From: Subtercola endophyticus
GTDB taxonomy: Bacteria > Actinomycetota > Actinomycetes > Actinomycetales > Microbacteriaceae
NCBI RefSeq assembly: GCF_021044565.1
Contig: NZ_CP087997.1
Location: 1,488,001-1,552,000, forward strand
Direction of reading: 5' to 3'
Length of the DNA stretch: 64,000 nucleotides
Made by a program: the position numbers and the translations under genes. Positions 41,194-49,538 of the stretch are shown here, piece by piece. How positions within the stretch are numbered: position 1 is the first letter of the stretch; the number at the start of each line of letters is the position of its first letter. Below the pieces are notes generated by a model. It did not search any database. It had not been told where the DNA came from and saw only the letters and a list, made by a program, of their open reading frames with translations.

Positions 41194-42606
41194 TCAGACG
41201 GTGACGTCGTGGCGCCAGGCGGCGGGGCCCTGCGACCCCGCGCGATACGACTCCAGCGGCACCTCGTTCTTGCGCCACGAGTTCAGCACGGGAGCCACGA
41301 TGCGCCAGCACTGCTCCGCGACGTCGCCACGAATCGAGAGCGTGGGGTCGTTGCCGAGCACCCCGCGCATCACCTCGCCGTACGCGGTGACCGGGCTGTC
41401 GGCGAGCGTCGTGGCGAGGTCGTGGCGTTCGAGCCCGAACGGATCCCCGTCGCCGTTCATGGTGAGCTCGAGCGTGAGTGACGACGGGCGCAAGCCCACC
41501 ACGATGCGCTCGGGCGCCTCGACACCCTTGAGCCCACGCGGCACAAACCCCACGGGCTTGAGTGTCAGGATGATCTCTTTGCGGGGCACCCCGATTGCCT
41601 TTCCGCTGCGCAGCACGAACGGCACACCGGCCCAGCGCCGCGTGTTCACCTCGACCACCATCTCGGCGAGCGTCTCGGTCTCGAGCGACGTGTCGACACC
41701 TTTCTCTGACGCATAACCCGGCAACTCCCGGGTGCCGATCGTGCCGGCGGTGTACCGCGCACGTCGGCTCGGGGCATCCGTACCGCCCAGCACCGGAGCA
41801 CCCGACCAGACCTGCGTCGCCCGCAGCACCTGCGCGGTCGCGGCGCGAAAGTCGACGGGGTCGATGCTCGTCGGGGCCTCCATCGCCACGATCGACAGCA
41901 CCTGCAGCAAGTGCGACTGCAGCATGTCTTTCAGCGCGCCCGAGTGGTCGTAATACCCCGCTCGGCCTTCGAGCCCGAGGTCTTCGTCGTAGATGATCTC
42001 GACCTTCTCGACGTTGTCGGCGTTCCACACCGGCTCGATGAGCCGGTTCACGAACCGCAGGCCCAGGATGTTCAAGACCGTCGCCATGCCCAAGAAGTGG
42101 TCGACCCGGTGAATCTGCTCTTCGGGCACGACCTTCAGCAGGTGCCGATTGAGCGTGGCGGCGCTGCGCGAATCCGAACCGAACGGCTTCTCGAGCGCCA
42201 GCACCGTACCCTCCGGCAGGTCGACGGTGGCAAGGGTCTTCGCTACCTCGGCCACGATCGCCGGCGGCAGCGCGAAGTAGATCACCAGCTCGCCGTCGAC
42301 GTCGGCCAGCACCCGTTCGAGGTCGTCGTGCGAAGTCGGATCGGCGACCACGTACGCGGCCGACTTCACGAGAGCCTTCGCGGCCGCCCCCTTCACCTTG
42401 ATGCCGTCGAAGGCCTTCTGCACGGTGGCCTGCCACTGCTGATCGGTCTTCGGCGAGCGCCCGGAACCCAGAATGCGCAGCCCCTCGATGAGCGCCGCGT
42501 CGCTCGAAACTCCCCCGGCGATGAGGCTGCCGAGCCCCGGTAGCAGCAGGCGCTCGGTCAGGTCTCCACTGGCACCGAGAATGAGCAGGGTCTTAGGCGT
42601 CGTCAT
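41194..42606 (-). CDS. Atypical glucose-6-phosphate dehydrogenase-like protein
   Basis: A 470-residue protein with the G6PDH architecture: Rossmann start LLILGASGDLTERLLLPGLGSL, EKPFGSD loop, catalytic region RVDHFLGMATVLNILGLRFVN, YYDHSGALKDMLQSHLLQVL (His base retained) and FVLRSGKAI. However, the active-site lysine of the canonical DHYLGKE motif is replaced by Met (DHFLGMA), and the following Glu by Ala. It may be an atypical actinobacterial G6PDH with altered sugar or cofactor use, or a paralogue with another role. The ATG at 42606 follows TACGCT by 6 nt. No 6-phosphogluconate or transaldolase genes are adjacent. Confidence 0.82.
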   Translation of the reverse strand: MTTPKTLLILGASGDLTERLLLPGLGSLIAGGVSSDAALIEGLRILGSGRSPKTDQQWQATVQKAFDGIKVKGAAAKALVKSAAYVVADPTSHDDLERVLADVDGELVIYFALPPAIVAEVAKTLATVDLPEGTVLALEKPFGSDSRSAATLNRHLLKVVPEEQIHRVDHFLGMATVLNILGLRFVNRLIEPVWNADNVEKVEIIYDEDLGLEGRAGYYDHSGALKDMLQSHLLQVLSIVAMEAPTSIDPVDFRAATAQVLRATQVWSGAPVLGGTDAPSRRARYTAGTIGTRELPGYASEKGVDTSLETETLAEMVVEVNTRRWAGVPFVLRSGKAIGVPRKEIILTLKPVGFVPRGLKGVEAPERIVVGLRPSSLTLELTMNGDGDPFGLERHDLATTLADSPVTAYGEVMRGVLGNDPTLSIRGDVAEQCWRIVAPVLNSWRKNEVPLESYRAGSQGPAAWRHDVTV

Positions 42607-42612
42607 GCTTCG

Positions 42613-42618
42613 AGCGTA
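42613..42618 (-). promoter_or_regulatory. -10 box (TACGCT), leaderless promoter
   Basis: On the minus strand TACGCT is followed by CGAAGC and the ATG at 42606, a 6-nt gap. Confidence 0.55.
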
Positions 42619-42716
42619 CTTCTGCGGCGAGGCTTTCGGCGGGTCCCGGCGCGGCTCTTGACATCGGCTACAGTAATCGTCAGTTCTGCTTTGCATCATC
42701 ACCACCGGGGGAACAC

Positions 42717-43748
42717 GTGGGTAACACTCAAGCTGCGCCGACGCGGCGCTCGAAAATCGTCGGGCTGTCGATCTTCGCGGCCGTCGCCGTGCTGCTCGTC
42801 GCGACCGGCATCGTGGTCAACGTCGAGCACAACACCGCGGTGCACAACGCAGCCGCATCCTCCGCCGTGCAGGCCACGGCCGACCTCGACACCGCAACAC
42901 AGGCCCGGGATGCCGCACTCGCCTCCCTACGCACCACCACCACCGCGGCCGACACGTTCACCGCAACGCTCACGGCCTCCCTCGCCGAAACCGACGGCTT
43001 CGTCGCACCGGATGCCCGCACCGCCGCCCTGGCAACCCAACCCGCCCTCGCCACCGAACAAGCAACCGCCGTCGCTCTCACTGCAACCGACCCCGGAGTC
43101 ACCGCATCGACGACGGGTGCGACCTCCACCGTCTCGTCCGTGAACCTGGACTCGCTCACCCTCGGTGAGCTGCGCGCCTTCGCCGTGACCGCCACGGCGA
43201 ACACCGCGACGATGGAGGCCGACACCGTGAAGTACCAGGCCGAGCAGGCCGCCGTCGCAGGGCGGATGCAGGCCGGCGCGGCCGCATTCGACGCCGCCGC
43301 GTCGACTGTCGCTACTGAGGGCGCGTCCATCGCGGCCGCGAACCTGAGCGCCGACCAGCCCGCGAAAGACGCCCTCACGAGCGCCATCGCCGGAGTCGCG
43401 ACAGCCGCAACCGCTCCCGACGCCAGCAACCCGAAAGGGTTGGGCGCGGTCGCCTCGGCACTCAGCACCTACGTGACCGCCGCCAGGGCCGCCCAGGTCA
43501 GTAGCGCCGCGGCCGAGACGGCACGCGCCCAAGCGGCGGCAGAAGCAGCTCGCGAAGCGGCGGCCGAACGCGCCGCCTCGAGCCGGTCGTCTTCGTCGTC
43601 GAACTCGTCGAGTGCGAGCTCGTCTGCGTCAGGAGGCGACGGCATGGTCGCCGTCGATCCGGCGATTCTCGCCGCGGAACTGGCTGCATTCGAGGCGTCG
43701 GTCAGGGCGAAGTGCGTTCCTATCGACGGCACGCCTTGCTATCCCTGA
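42717..43748 (+). CDS. Exported Ala/Thr-rich helical protein, tandem paralogue 1
   Basis: A 343-residue protein of unknown family. A short basic start is followed by a signal anchor (IVGLSIFAAVAVLLVATGIVVNV), then a long Ala/Thr/Glu helical region (about 40-285) with the conserved block LASLRTTTTAADTFTATLTASLAETDGFVAPDA, a Ser/Ala linker, and a C-terminal tail ending CVPIDGTPCYP with the only two cysteines. It is probably an extracytoplasmic, rod-like protein anchored at the N terminus. The next gene is a clear paralogue, and both begin with GTG behind a CACCACCGG-type ribosome site, so the pair arose by tandem duplication including the leader. Confidence 0.7.
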   Translation: MGNTQAAPTRRSKIVGLSIFAAVAVLLVATGIVVNVEHNTAVHNAAASSAVQATADLDTATQARDAALASLRTTTTAADTFTATLTASLAETDGFVAPDARTAALATQPALATEQATAVALTATDPGVTASTTGATSTVSSVNLDSLTLGELRAFAVTATANTATMEADTVKYQAEQAAVAGRMQAGAAAFDAAASTVATEGASIAAANLSADQPAKDALTSAIAGVATAATAPDASNPKGLGAVASALSTYVTAARAAQVSSAAAETARAQAAAEAAREAAAERAASSRSSSSSNSSSASSSASGGDGMVAVDPAILAAELAAFEASVRAKCVPIDGTPCYP

Positions 43749-43778
43749 TCGACTGAACTACCACCACCGGAGGAATAC

Positions 43779-44846
43779 GTGGGCATCAACGAAACCGAGC
43801 CGACTAAAGCCACACCGACGCGGCGCTCGAGAGCCGTCGGCCTGTCAGTCTTCGCCGCCGTCGCCGCCCTGCTCGTAGCGACCGGCATCGTCGTGAACGT
43901 TCAGCACAACGCCGACGTGCACACCGCCGCCCTCGCCTCGGCCACACAGGCAGCAGCAGATCTCGACACGGCAACTCAGGCTCGGGAGACCGCACTCGCC
44001 TCCCTGCGCACCACCACCGCTGCGGCCGACGCCTTCACCACCACCATGACCGCCTCCCTCGCAGAGACCGACGGATTCGTCGCACCGGATGCCCACGCCG
44101 CCGCCCTTGCGACACAACCCGGCCTCGCCACCGAACAGGCCAGCGCCGTCGTTCTGGTCAGCTCCGATCCGGCAAGCGACGGCACCACGGCCACCGTGTC
44201 AGATGCCAGAACGACGGTTGCGGCATCGTCGACCGACCTCACGTCGTTGACGCTCGGCGAACTTCGGGCGTTCGCCAGCACCGCGGCCGCCAGCACCACC
44301 GCCGTCGACGCGGCAATCGCGAAGTACACCGCGGAACAGACGGCCGTGGAGGCCCAGCTCGCGTCGGCGCAGACCGCGCTCATCGCTGTGGCAAACTCTG
44401 TCGCGACCGAAGGCGCCACCCTCACTGCGGCGAATCAGAGCGCCGACCAGCCGGCCAAAGACGCCCTGAGCGCCGCCATCGCCGCTGTTGCCACGACCGC
44501 AAGCACTCCCGGGGCCGCCGGAACGACGGGCCCCGACACCGCCGCCATCACCGCGGCACTCAGCTCCTACGTCACCGCCGCGAAGGCCGCGCAGGCAAGC
44601 AGCGCCGCCGCCGAGACCGCACGAGCCGCCGCCGCCGCAGCAGCTGCCGAAGCCGCCCGCGACGCAGCGAATACTGCGCGCGACTCGTCGTCTGGCTCGA
44701 CATCGTCATCTGGAGACGGATCCAGCACGATGGTGGCGACCTTCCCGCCATTCGACGAGGCTGCGATGGTAGCCGAAATCGAAGCTCGCATGAAGGCTCA
44801 GAACAAGGCTGCAGGCAACTGCCTTATCCCCACCTGGTGCGAGTGA
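43779..44846 (+). CDS. Exported Ala/Thr-rich helical protein, tandem paralogue 2
   Basis: A 355-residue paralogue of the preceding protein. It shares the signal anchor (AVGLSVFAAVAALLVATGIVVNV), the LASLRTTTAAADAFTTTMTASLAETDGFVAPDA block, SLTLGELRAFA, and SADQPAKDALSAAIAAVAT. The C terminus again ends with a two-cysteine tail (NCLIPTWCE), different in sequence from the first copy, suggesting the tail is the diversifying part. The start GTG has GGAGGA upstream. A 30-nt gap links it to paralogue 1 in one transcript. Function unknown. Confidence 0.7.
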   Translation: MGINETEPTKATPTRRSRAVGLSVFAAVAALLVATGIVVNVQHNADVHTAALASATQAAADLDTATQARETALASLRTTTAAADAFTTTMTASLAETDGFVAPDAHAAALATQPGLATEQASAVVLVSSDPASDGTTATVSDARTTVAASSTDLTSLTLGELRAFASTAAASTTAVDAAIAKYTAEQTAVEAQLASAQTALIAVANSVATEGATLTAANQSADQPAKDALSAAIAAVATTASTPGAAGTTGPDTAAITAALSSYVTAAKAAQASSAAAETARAAAAAAAAEAARDAANTARDSSSGSTSSSGDGSSTMVATFPPFDEAAMVAEIEARMKAQNKAAGNCLIPTWCE

Positions 44847-44859
44847 CAATCAGGAATCG

Positions 44860-44910
44860 ATCGAATCGGGCGTAACCTGTCCATCGGAATTTGTTCACCT
44901 CCGATTCGAT
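44860..44910. promoter_or_regulatory. 10-bp inverted repeat upstream of acyl-CoA ligase
   Basis: ATCGAATCGG (44860-44869) and CCGATTCGAT (44901-44910) are perfectly complementary across 31 nt. The right arm ends 10 nt before the ATG at 44921. It could be an operator for the ligase gene or a weak terminator of the paralogue pair. Confidence 0.4.
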
Positions 44911-44920
44911 TGAGGTTTTC

Positions 44921-46642
44921 ATGAGCATCACTGTCGACTCCGCCCAGACACTGTCGAGCGACGAGCACCACAACGGCTACGAACCGAACACCGACTACGA
45001 CCCCACCGCGTTCCGCAACGTGTTCGAGCACAACTTCACGTTCGCCTCGGCGGTGGAGCGCAACATCCATCGCTTCGCCAACCGCCCGGCCATCAGTGAC
45101 CCGTCGACGGGTCGTTCGTGGACGTTCCGCGAATTCGGCGACGTGACGGGCGCCCTTGGCGAAGGCCTGAAACAGAACGGCATCGGGGTGGGCAGTGTCG
45201 TCGCCTACCAGCTCATGAACCGCCCCGAGTTCGCGTTTCTGTACGTGGCCGCCCAGGGTCTGCGCGCCGTGAGTTCACCGATGAACTTTCGCCTCGCCCC
45301 CGCCGAGACCGCGCACATTCTGAACGACTCGCAGCCGGCCATCTTCGTCTACGAGACCTGGGCGACCGCCGACGTCAGCGCCGCGCTCGGGCTGGCCGAT
45401 TTCGAGCCGCCGGTGCTGGTTGCGGTGGGTGACGGCGACATCGTTCCCGGTTCGCTGCGCTTCGACGACCTGTTGGTCGACGGTGCCCCCAGCTTCCGGG
45501 CGAACCCCGAAGCCACCGTGTGGGACGAGACCAGCCGCCTCTACACGAGCGGTACGACGGGCATGCCGAAGGCGGTGCCGCTGACGAGCCTGAACGAGGT
45601 TCTCACGGCGCATGACGCGATCATCCACTTTCCCCTCGGCCCGACCGACAAGACCATGAACATGTCGCCCTGGTTCCACCGCGGCGGCAACTACTGCGCC
45701 GGCCCGAACTCGACGCTGTACGTGGGCGCCGAGGCCGTGTGCCTGCAGCAGTTCACTCCCGAAGCCGTGCTCGACGCCGTCGAGAAGAACAAGCTGACCT
45801 ATGTCATCGGTGCTCCGACCAATCTCGAACGCCTCGCCGACGAGCAGGAGGCGCACCCGCGCGACCTCAGCTCCCTCAGCGGCATCGTCACGATGGGCGC
45901 TCCCCTCGACCGCGCCGCCGCCTTGCGCTACCAGCGTGTGCTCACCAAGCGCATCGCCAACGGCTACGGCACCACCGAGGCCTTCTGGAACACCTACCTG
46001 CGCCCCGAAGACCTGCCCGACGCGGCCGGTGCCGCCGGCCGCGCCTGCCTCGACGACGACGTCGCCGTGGTGAAGGTCTACGCCGACCGCCTCGCCACGC
46101 CCGACGACCTGGCCGACAAGAACACGCACGAGATCGGCGAGGTCATCATGCGCACGGTCAAGAGCGGCTACGCCTACCGCAACAACCCCAAAGAAGAGGC
46201 CGAGAAGTTCCACGACGGCTGGATCTACCCGGGCGACCTCGCCAGCTGGGACGAGAACGAAATCGTCACCATCATCGGCCGCAAAGACGACATGATCATC
46301 TCGGGCGGTGAGAACGTGCATCCGGTTCAGGTCGAAGAGGTTCTCGCCGGGCATCCGGATGTCGCGGACAGCATCGTCGTCGGCCTGCCCGACGAACAGT
46401 GGGGCGAAGTCGTCGTCGCGTACGTGCAACCCCGAGAGGGGCGGATGCTCGACCGCGCTGAAGCGGCGAAATCGCTCGAGGACTTCACCCGAGAAAGCGT
46501 CTCGCTCGCCGGCTACAAGCGCCCGCGGCGGTACACCTTCGTCACGGAACTGCCCTACACGGCCACCGGTAAGAAGCAGCACTTCGTTCTCAAGAAGCAG
46601 GCCCCGGCCGACAACGAGGCAGGCAAGTTCGTCACGCCCTAA
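44921..46642 (+). CDS. Fatty-acid/aryl-CoA ligase (AMP-binding)
   Basis: A 573-residue adenylate-forming enzyme with P-loop LYTSGTTGMPKAVPL (about 205-219), the motif NGYGTTEAFWNTY, YPGDLASWDENEIVTIIGRKDDMIISGGENVHPVQVEEVL, and a C-terminal PYTATGKKQHFVLKK with the catalytic lysine. This pattern suits medium- or long-chain fatty-acid-CoA ligases related to FadD3/FadK and aryl-CoA ligases; the substrate is not clear. The N-terminal 40 residues are an extra tail. TTGAGG precedes the ATG at 44921. It is followed by an MFS exporter gene in the same direction, possibly cotranscribed. Confidence 0.88.
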   Translation: MSITVDSAQTLSSDEHHNGYEPNTDYDPTAFRNVFEHNFTFASAVERNIHRFANRPAISDPSTGRSWTFREFGDVTGALGEGLKQNGIGVGSVVAYQLMNRPEFAFLYVAAQGLRAVSSPMNFRLAPAETAHILNDSQPAIFVYETWATADVSAALGLADFEPPVLVAVGDGDIVPGSLRFDDLLVDGAPSFRANPEATVWDETSRLYTSGTTGMPKAVPLTSLNEVLTAHDAIIHFPLGPTDKTMNMSPWFHRGGNYCAGPNSTLYVGAEAVCLQQFTPEAVLDAVEKNKLTYVIGAPTNLERLADEQEAHPRDLSSLSGIVTMGAPLDRAAALRYQRVLTKRIANGYGTTEAFWNTYLRPEDLPDAAGAAGRACLDDDVAVVKVYADRLATPDDLADKNTHEIGEVIMRTVKSGYAYRNNPKEEAEKFHDGWIYPGDLASWDENEIVTIIGRKDDMIISGGENVHPVQVEEVLAGHPDVADSIVVGLPDEQWGEVVVAYVQPREGRMLDRAEAAKSLEDFTRESVSLAGYKRPRRYTFVTELPYTATGKKQHFVLKKQAPADNEAGKFVTP

Positions 46643-46708
46643 GCTAGAAAAGGTACTTCGTAGACGGCAACAAACACGTTCGTCTCCGACCTCTTCTCGA
46701 AAGGCACC

Positions 46709-48154
46709 GTGACCAAGGAACAGACCGAAAGCGTCAGAACCGGCGTAGGTTTTCGCTCCGAACGCGGGCCGTTGCTCATCGCCCTCATGCTGGCCACCGG
46801 GCTGGTTGCGATCGACTCGACCATTCTGGCGACCTCGGTGCCGTCGATCGTGGGCGACCTGGGCGATTTCTCGCAGTTTCCGTGGCTGTTCTCGATCTAC
46901 CTGCTCGCGCAGGCGGTGTCGGTGCCGGTCTACGCAAAGCTGAGCGATACCTTCGGGCGCAAGCCGATCATCCTGTTCGGAATCGCCCTGTTTCTCGTCG
47001 GCTCGATTCTGTGCGGGTTCGCCTGGAGCATGCCGGCGCTCATCGCCTTCCGCGTTGTTCAAGGCCTCGGCGCGGGCGCTGTTCAGCCGATGGCCGTGAC
47101 CATCGCGGGTGACATCTACACTGTTGCCGAGCGGGCGAAGGTGCAGGGCTACCTCGCGAGCGTCTGGGCGATCTCGTCGGTTGCGGGGCCCGCGCTCGGC
47201 GGGTTTTTCTCAGAGTTCGTTTCATGGCGATGGATCTTCTTCGTCAACGTTCCGCTGTGCATCATCGCCGGTCTCATGATCTGGCAGCGCTTTCACGAGA
47301 AGATCGAGAAGCGCGAGCACCGCATCGACTACGCCGGGTCGGTGGTGCTGACTCTGGCGATCAGCGCGCTCATTCTGGCTGTTCTCGAGGGCGGTCAGGC
47401 CTGGGCGTGGGATTCGCCGTACAGCATCGGTGCCTTCGTCTTCGGCGGCGTGATGCTGGTGGTGTTCGTCTTCGTGGAGCGCCACGCGGCGGAGCCCGTG
47501 TTGCCGCTGTGGGTGTTTTCCAGGCGACTGCTGCTCACCACCACCCTCATCTCGCTCGGAGTGGGCGCGATTCTGCTCGGGGTGACGTCGTTCGTACCGA
47601 CCTATCTCGAGGGCGCGCTGCACATCACCCCGCTGGTGTCGGGTTTGGCGGTCGCGGCCATCACACTCGGCTGGCCGATCTCAGCGTCACAATCGGGTCG
47701 GTTCTATCTGCGCATCGGCTTTCGCCAGACCATCCTCATCGGGCTCAGCATCACCGTTCTGGGGGCGCTGTCGCTCTGGCTGTCGGCCCCGAACCCCAAC
47801 CTGCTGATCGTCACTCTGAGTTGTTTCGTGATCGGCCTCGGTCTCGGCCTCAGCGCCACGCCGGGCCTCATCGCGGCGCAATCGAGCGTGCCGTGGGAGG
47901 AGCGCGGAGTGGTGACAGGAACGAACTTCTTCGCCCGTTCCATCGGCAGCGCGGTCGGCGTAGCGATCTTCGGTGCCATCGCCAACAGCATCTACGCGGC
48001 GCACGACGGCGGTCAGCAAGTGCCGGCGACGGTCGCCCTGGCCTCCGGCGCGGCGTTTCTCGCGGTGCTCGTCTGTGCGGCCGCTGTCGTGGTGGCCGCG
48101 TTCGCGATGCCGGATGCCCGCCTCCAGTCCGACGGACGCGTCGGTCACGCGTAG
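46709..48154 (+). CDS. MFS multidrug transporter, DHA2 (14-TM) family
   Basis: A 481-residue inner-membrane protein with about 14 hydrophobic helices. Motif A is KLSDTFGRKPIILFGIALF and motif C resembles SVAGPALGGFFSEFVSWRWIFFVNVPL, which is the DHA2 hallmark. Proton-driven efflux of drugs or lipids is the usual role. The start GTG at 46709 has CGAAAGG upstream; the first 20 residues are cytoplasmic and polar. It lies 66 nt after the acyl-CoA ligase gene and is convergent with the LuxR gene cluster. Confidence 0.92.
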   Translation: MTKEQTESVRTGVGFRSERGPLLIALMLATGLVAIDSTILATSVPSIVGDLGDFSQFPWLFSIYLLAQAVSVPVYAKLSDTFGRKPIILFGIALFLVGSILCGFAWSMPALIAFRVVQGLGAGAVQPMAVTIAGDIYTVAERAKVQGYLASVWAISSVAGPALGGFFSEFVSWRWIFFVNVPLCIIAGLMIWQRFHEKIEKREHRIDYAGSVVLTLAISALILAVLEGGQAWAWDSPYSIGAFVFGGVMLVVFVFVERHAAEPVLPLWVFSRRLLLTTTLISLGVGAILLGVTSFVPTYLEGALHITPLVSGLAVAAITLGWPISASQSGRFYLRIGFRQTILIGLSITVLGALSLWLSAPNPNLLIVTLSCFVIGLGLGLSATPGLIAAQSSVPWEERGVVTGTNFFARSIGSAVGVAIFGAIANSIYAAHDGGQQVPATVALASGAAFLAVLVCAAAVVVAAFAMPDARLQSDGRVGHA

Positions 48155-48197
48155 GCACCGCACCCTCGCTGGACTCGGCCGTGGTCCCGGCCCCGGG

Positions 48198-49538
48198 TTA
48201 TGCCAGGTCGAGCACCTCGAACACACCCGATCGCTTCGCCAGTGACACAGCGTCGGCGCGGGAGCCGACGCCGAGCTTCACGTAAATGCCTCGGCAGTGC
48301 GATGCGATCGTGCTACGGCTGGTGAAGAGTTCGTGCCCGATTTCTGCGAGCGTCGAGGTGCTGCCGAGTTTTCGCAGAACCTCCCATTCTCGCGCGGACA
48401 GGTCGCCGAACGACTCCGCAACCTCATCGAGCCCGTTTCGCGGACGGTCGACGAGCGAACCGATCGCGAACGGAGGCAGGGAGGTGATTTGTTCCGCCAG
48501 CCCGGCGAGCGCGGCACGGTGTCGCGTCGGCAGCGCGCAGACCTCCGCCGCGCCGGATTCCGCACACAGCGGAGCGAGTCGAACAAGGCACGCGACCGCA
48601 GATTCCGTTCGGCCCATGGCCTGAAAGGCCGCAGCGCGAACGGCCAACAGAAGCACCCTCGTTCGAGAGCTGTGCGAGACCGTGCCGCGAGCGCACTCGT
48701 CCGTGCGTCGCACCGCGACTTCGGGTCGCCCGACGGCGAGCAGCGCGATCGCCTGGAAGCTGGGGCGGCAGAGGTGTTGGTGTCGGTGCTCGACAGCTTC
48801 GCTCGGCGAGTGCCGCATCACGAATCCGAGCTCGCCTCCCGCTAGAGCGGCCGCCGAAGCGGCCCCCTCTCGTGCCGCAGCCAGCGCTGGAGCAATCGGT
48901 ATGCCCGGTGACACCCCTGCCTGTGCATCCGTCTCTGCCAGCGCAGCCGTCTCCGCCAATGCACTAATCGCTCGCTCAGGCTGGCCAGACAGTAGCGCCT
49001 GGCCGGAGCGAAGCACCCGCGCGGCGATCGCCCAAGTGTCGTCGTCAGCCCTACCGGCAGCCAACTCCGTTGCTAAGCCACCAGCCTCCTCGAGCTGCAA
49101 TCGTGACAGGGCGATAACACCTCGTGCCGCGTGCTGTCGCGAGCGCACCGCGAATCCGGCGGCGCCGAGTCGACTCCCCCCGAGCACCGTTTCGAGTTTG
49201 TCGAGGCGTTCTTCGGCACGCGAAAGATCACCGGCAACGGCATACACGCACGCCAGGTCGCCGAGCGCGAACAGTCGCGCTCCACTCGCCGAGTCGCGCC
49301 GCGCCCTTTCCAAGAGCGGAACCGCTGCGCGGTCGTCACCGATCGCCCACAAGACCTCACCGGCAGCGCACCAGACCCACGGCAACCTGGTTCGAACGCT
49401 CTTGTACGCCGCGCCGTCGAGCTCGTCGATACGCAACAGCGCTGTGCGGGCATCCGTCTCGGCTCGCCGAAAGAGCCCCGAGCGAAGAAGCGCACGCAGG
49501 TGAGAAGCCGTGCTCTGAATAGTGCGTGCCGAGGTCAA
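48198..49538 (-). CDS. LuxR-type regulator without AAA domain (second of a coupled pair)
   Basis: A 446-residue protein with a long helical TPR-like N-terminal region (about 1-370, repeated ALLRSGLFRRAETDARTALL-type units) and a C-terminal LuxR HTH (LSAREWEVLRKLGSTSTLAEIGHELFTSRSTIASHCRGIYVKLGVGSRADAVSLAKRSG). It lacks the P-loop of LAL/MalT proteins, resembling their effector and DNA-binding parts only. The TTG start at 49538 overlaps the TGA of the upstream regulator gene (TTGA), so translation is coupled. The target is unknown. Confidence 0.8.
   Translation of the reverse strand: MTSARTIQSTASHLRALLRSGLFRRAETDARTALLRIDELDGAAYKSVRTRLPWVWCAAGEVLWAIGDDRAAVPLLERARRDSASGARLFALGDLACVYAVAGDLSRAEERLDKLETVLGGSRLGAAGFAVRSRQHAARGVIALSRLQLEEAGGLATELAAGRADDDTWAIAARVLRSGQALLSGQPERAISALAETAALAETDAQAGVSPGIPIAPALAAAREGAASAAALAGGELGFVMRHSPSEAVEHRHQHLCRPSFQAIALLAVGRPEVAVRRTDECARGTVSHSSRTRVLLLAVRAAAFQAMGRTESAVACLVRLAPLCAESGAAEVCALPTRHRAALAGLAEQITSLPPFAIGSLVDRPRNGLDEVAESFGDLSAREWEVLRKLGSTSTLAEIGHELFTSRSTIASHCRGIYVKLGVGSRADAVSLAKRSGVFEVLDLA

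Noticed and set aside
42658..42663. TTGACA upstream of the tandem exported paralogues
   Set aside because: No -10-like hexamer lies 15-19 nt downstream; it is not called as a promoter.
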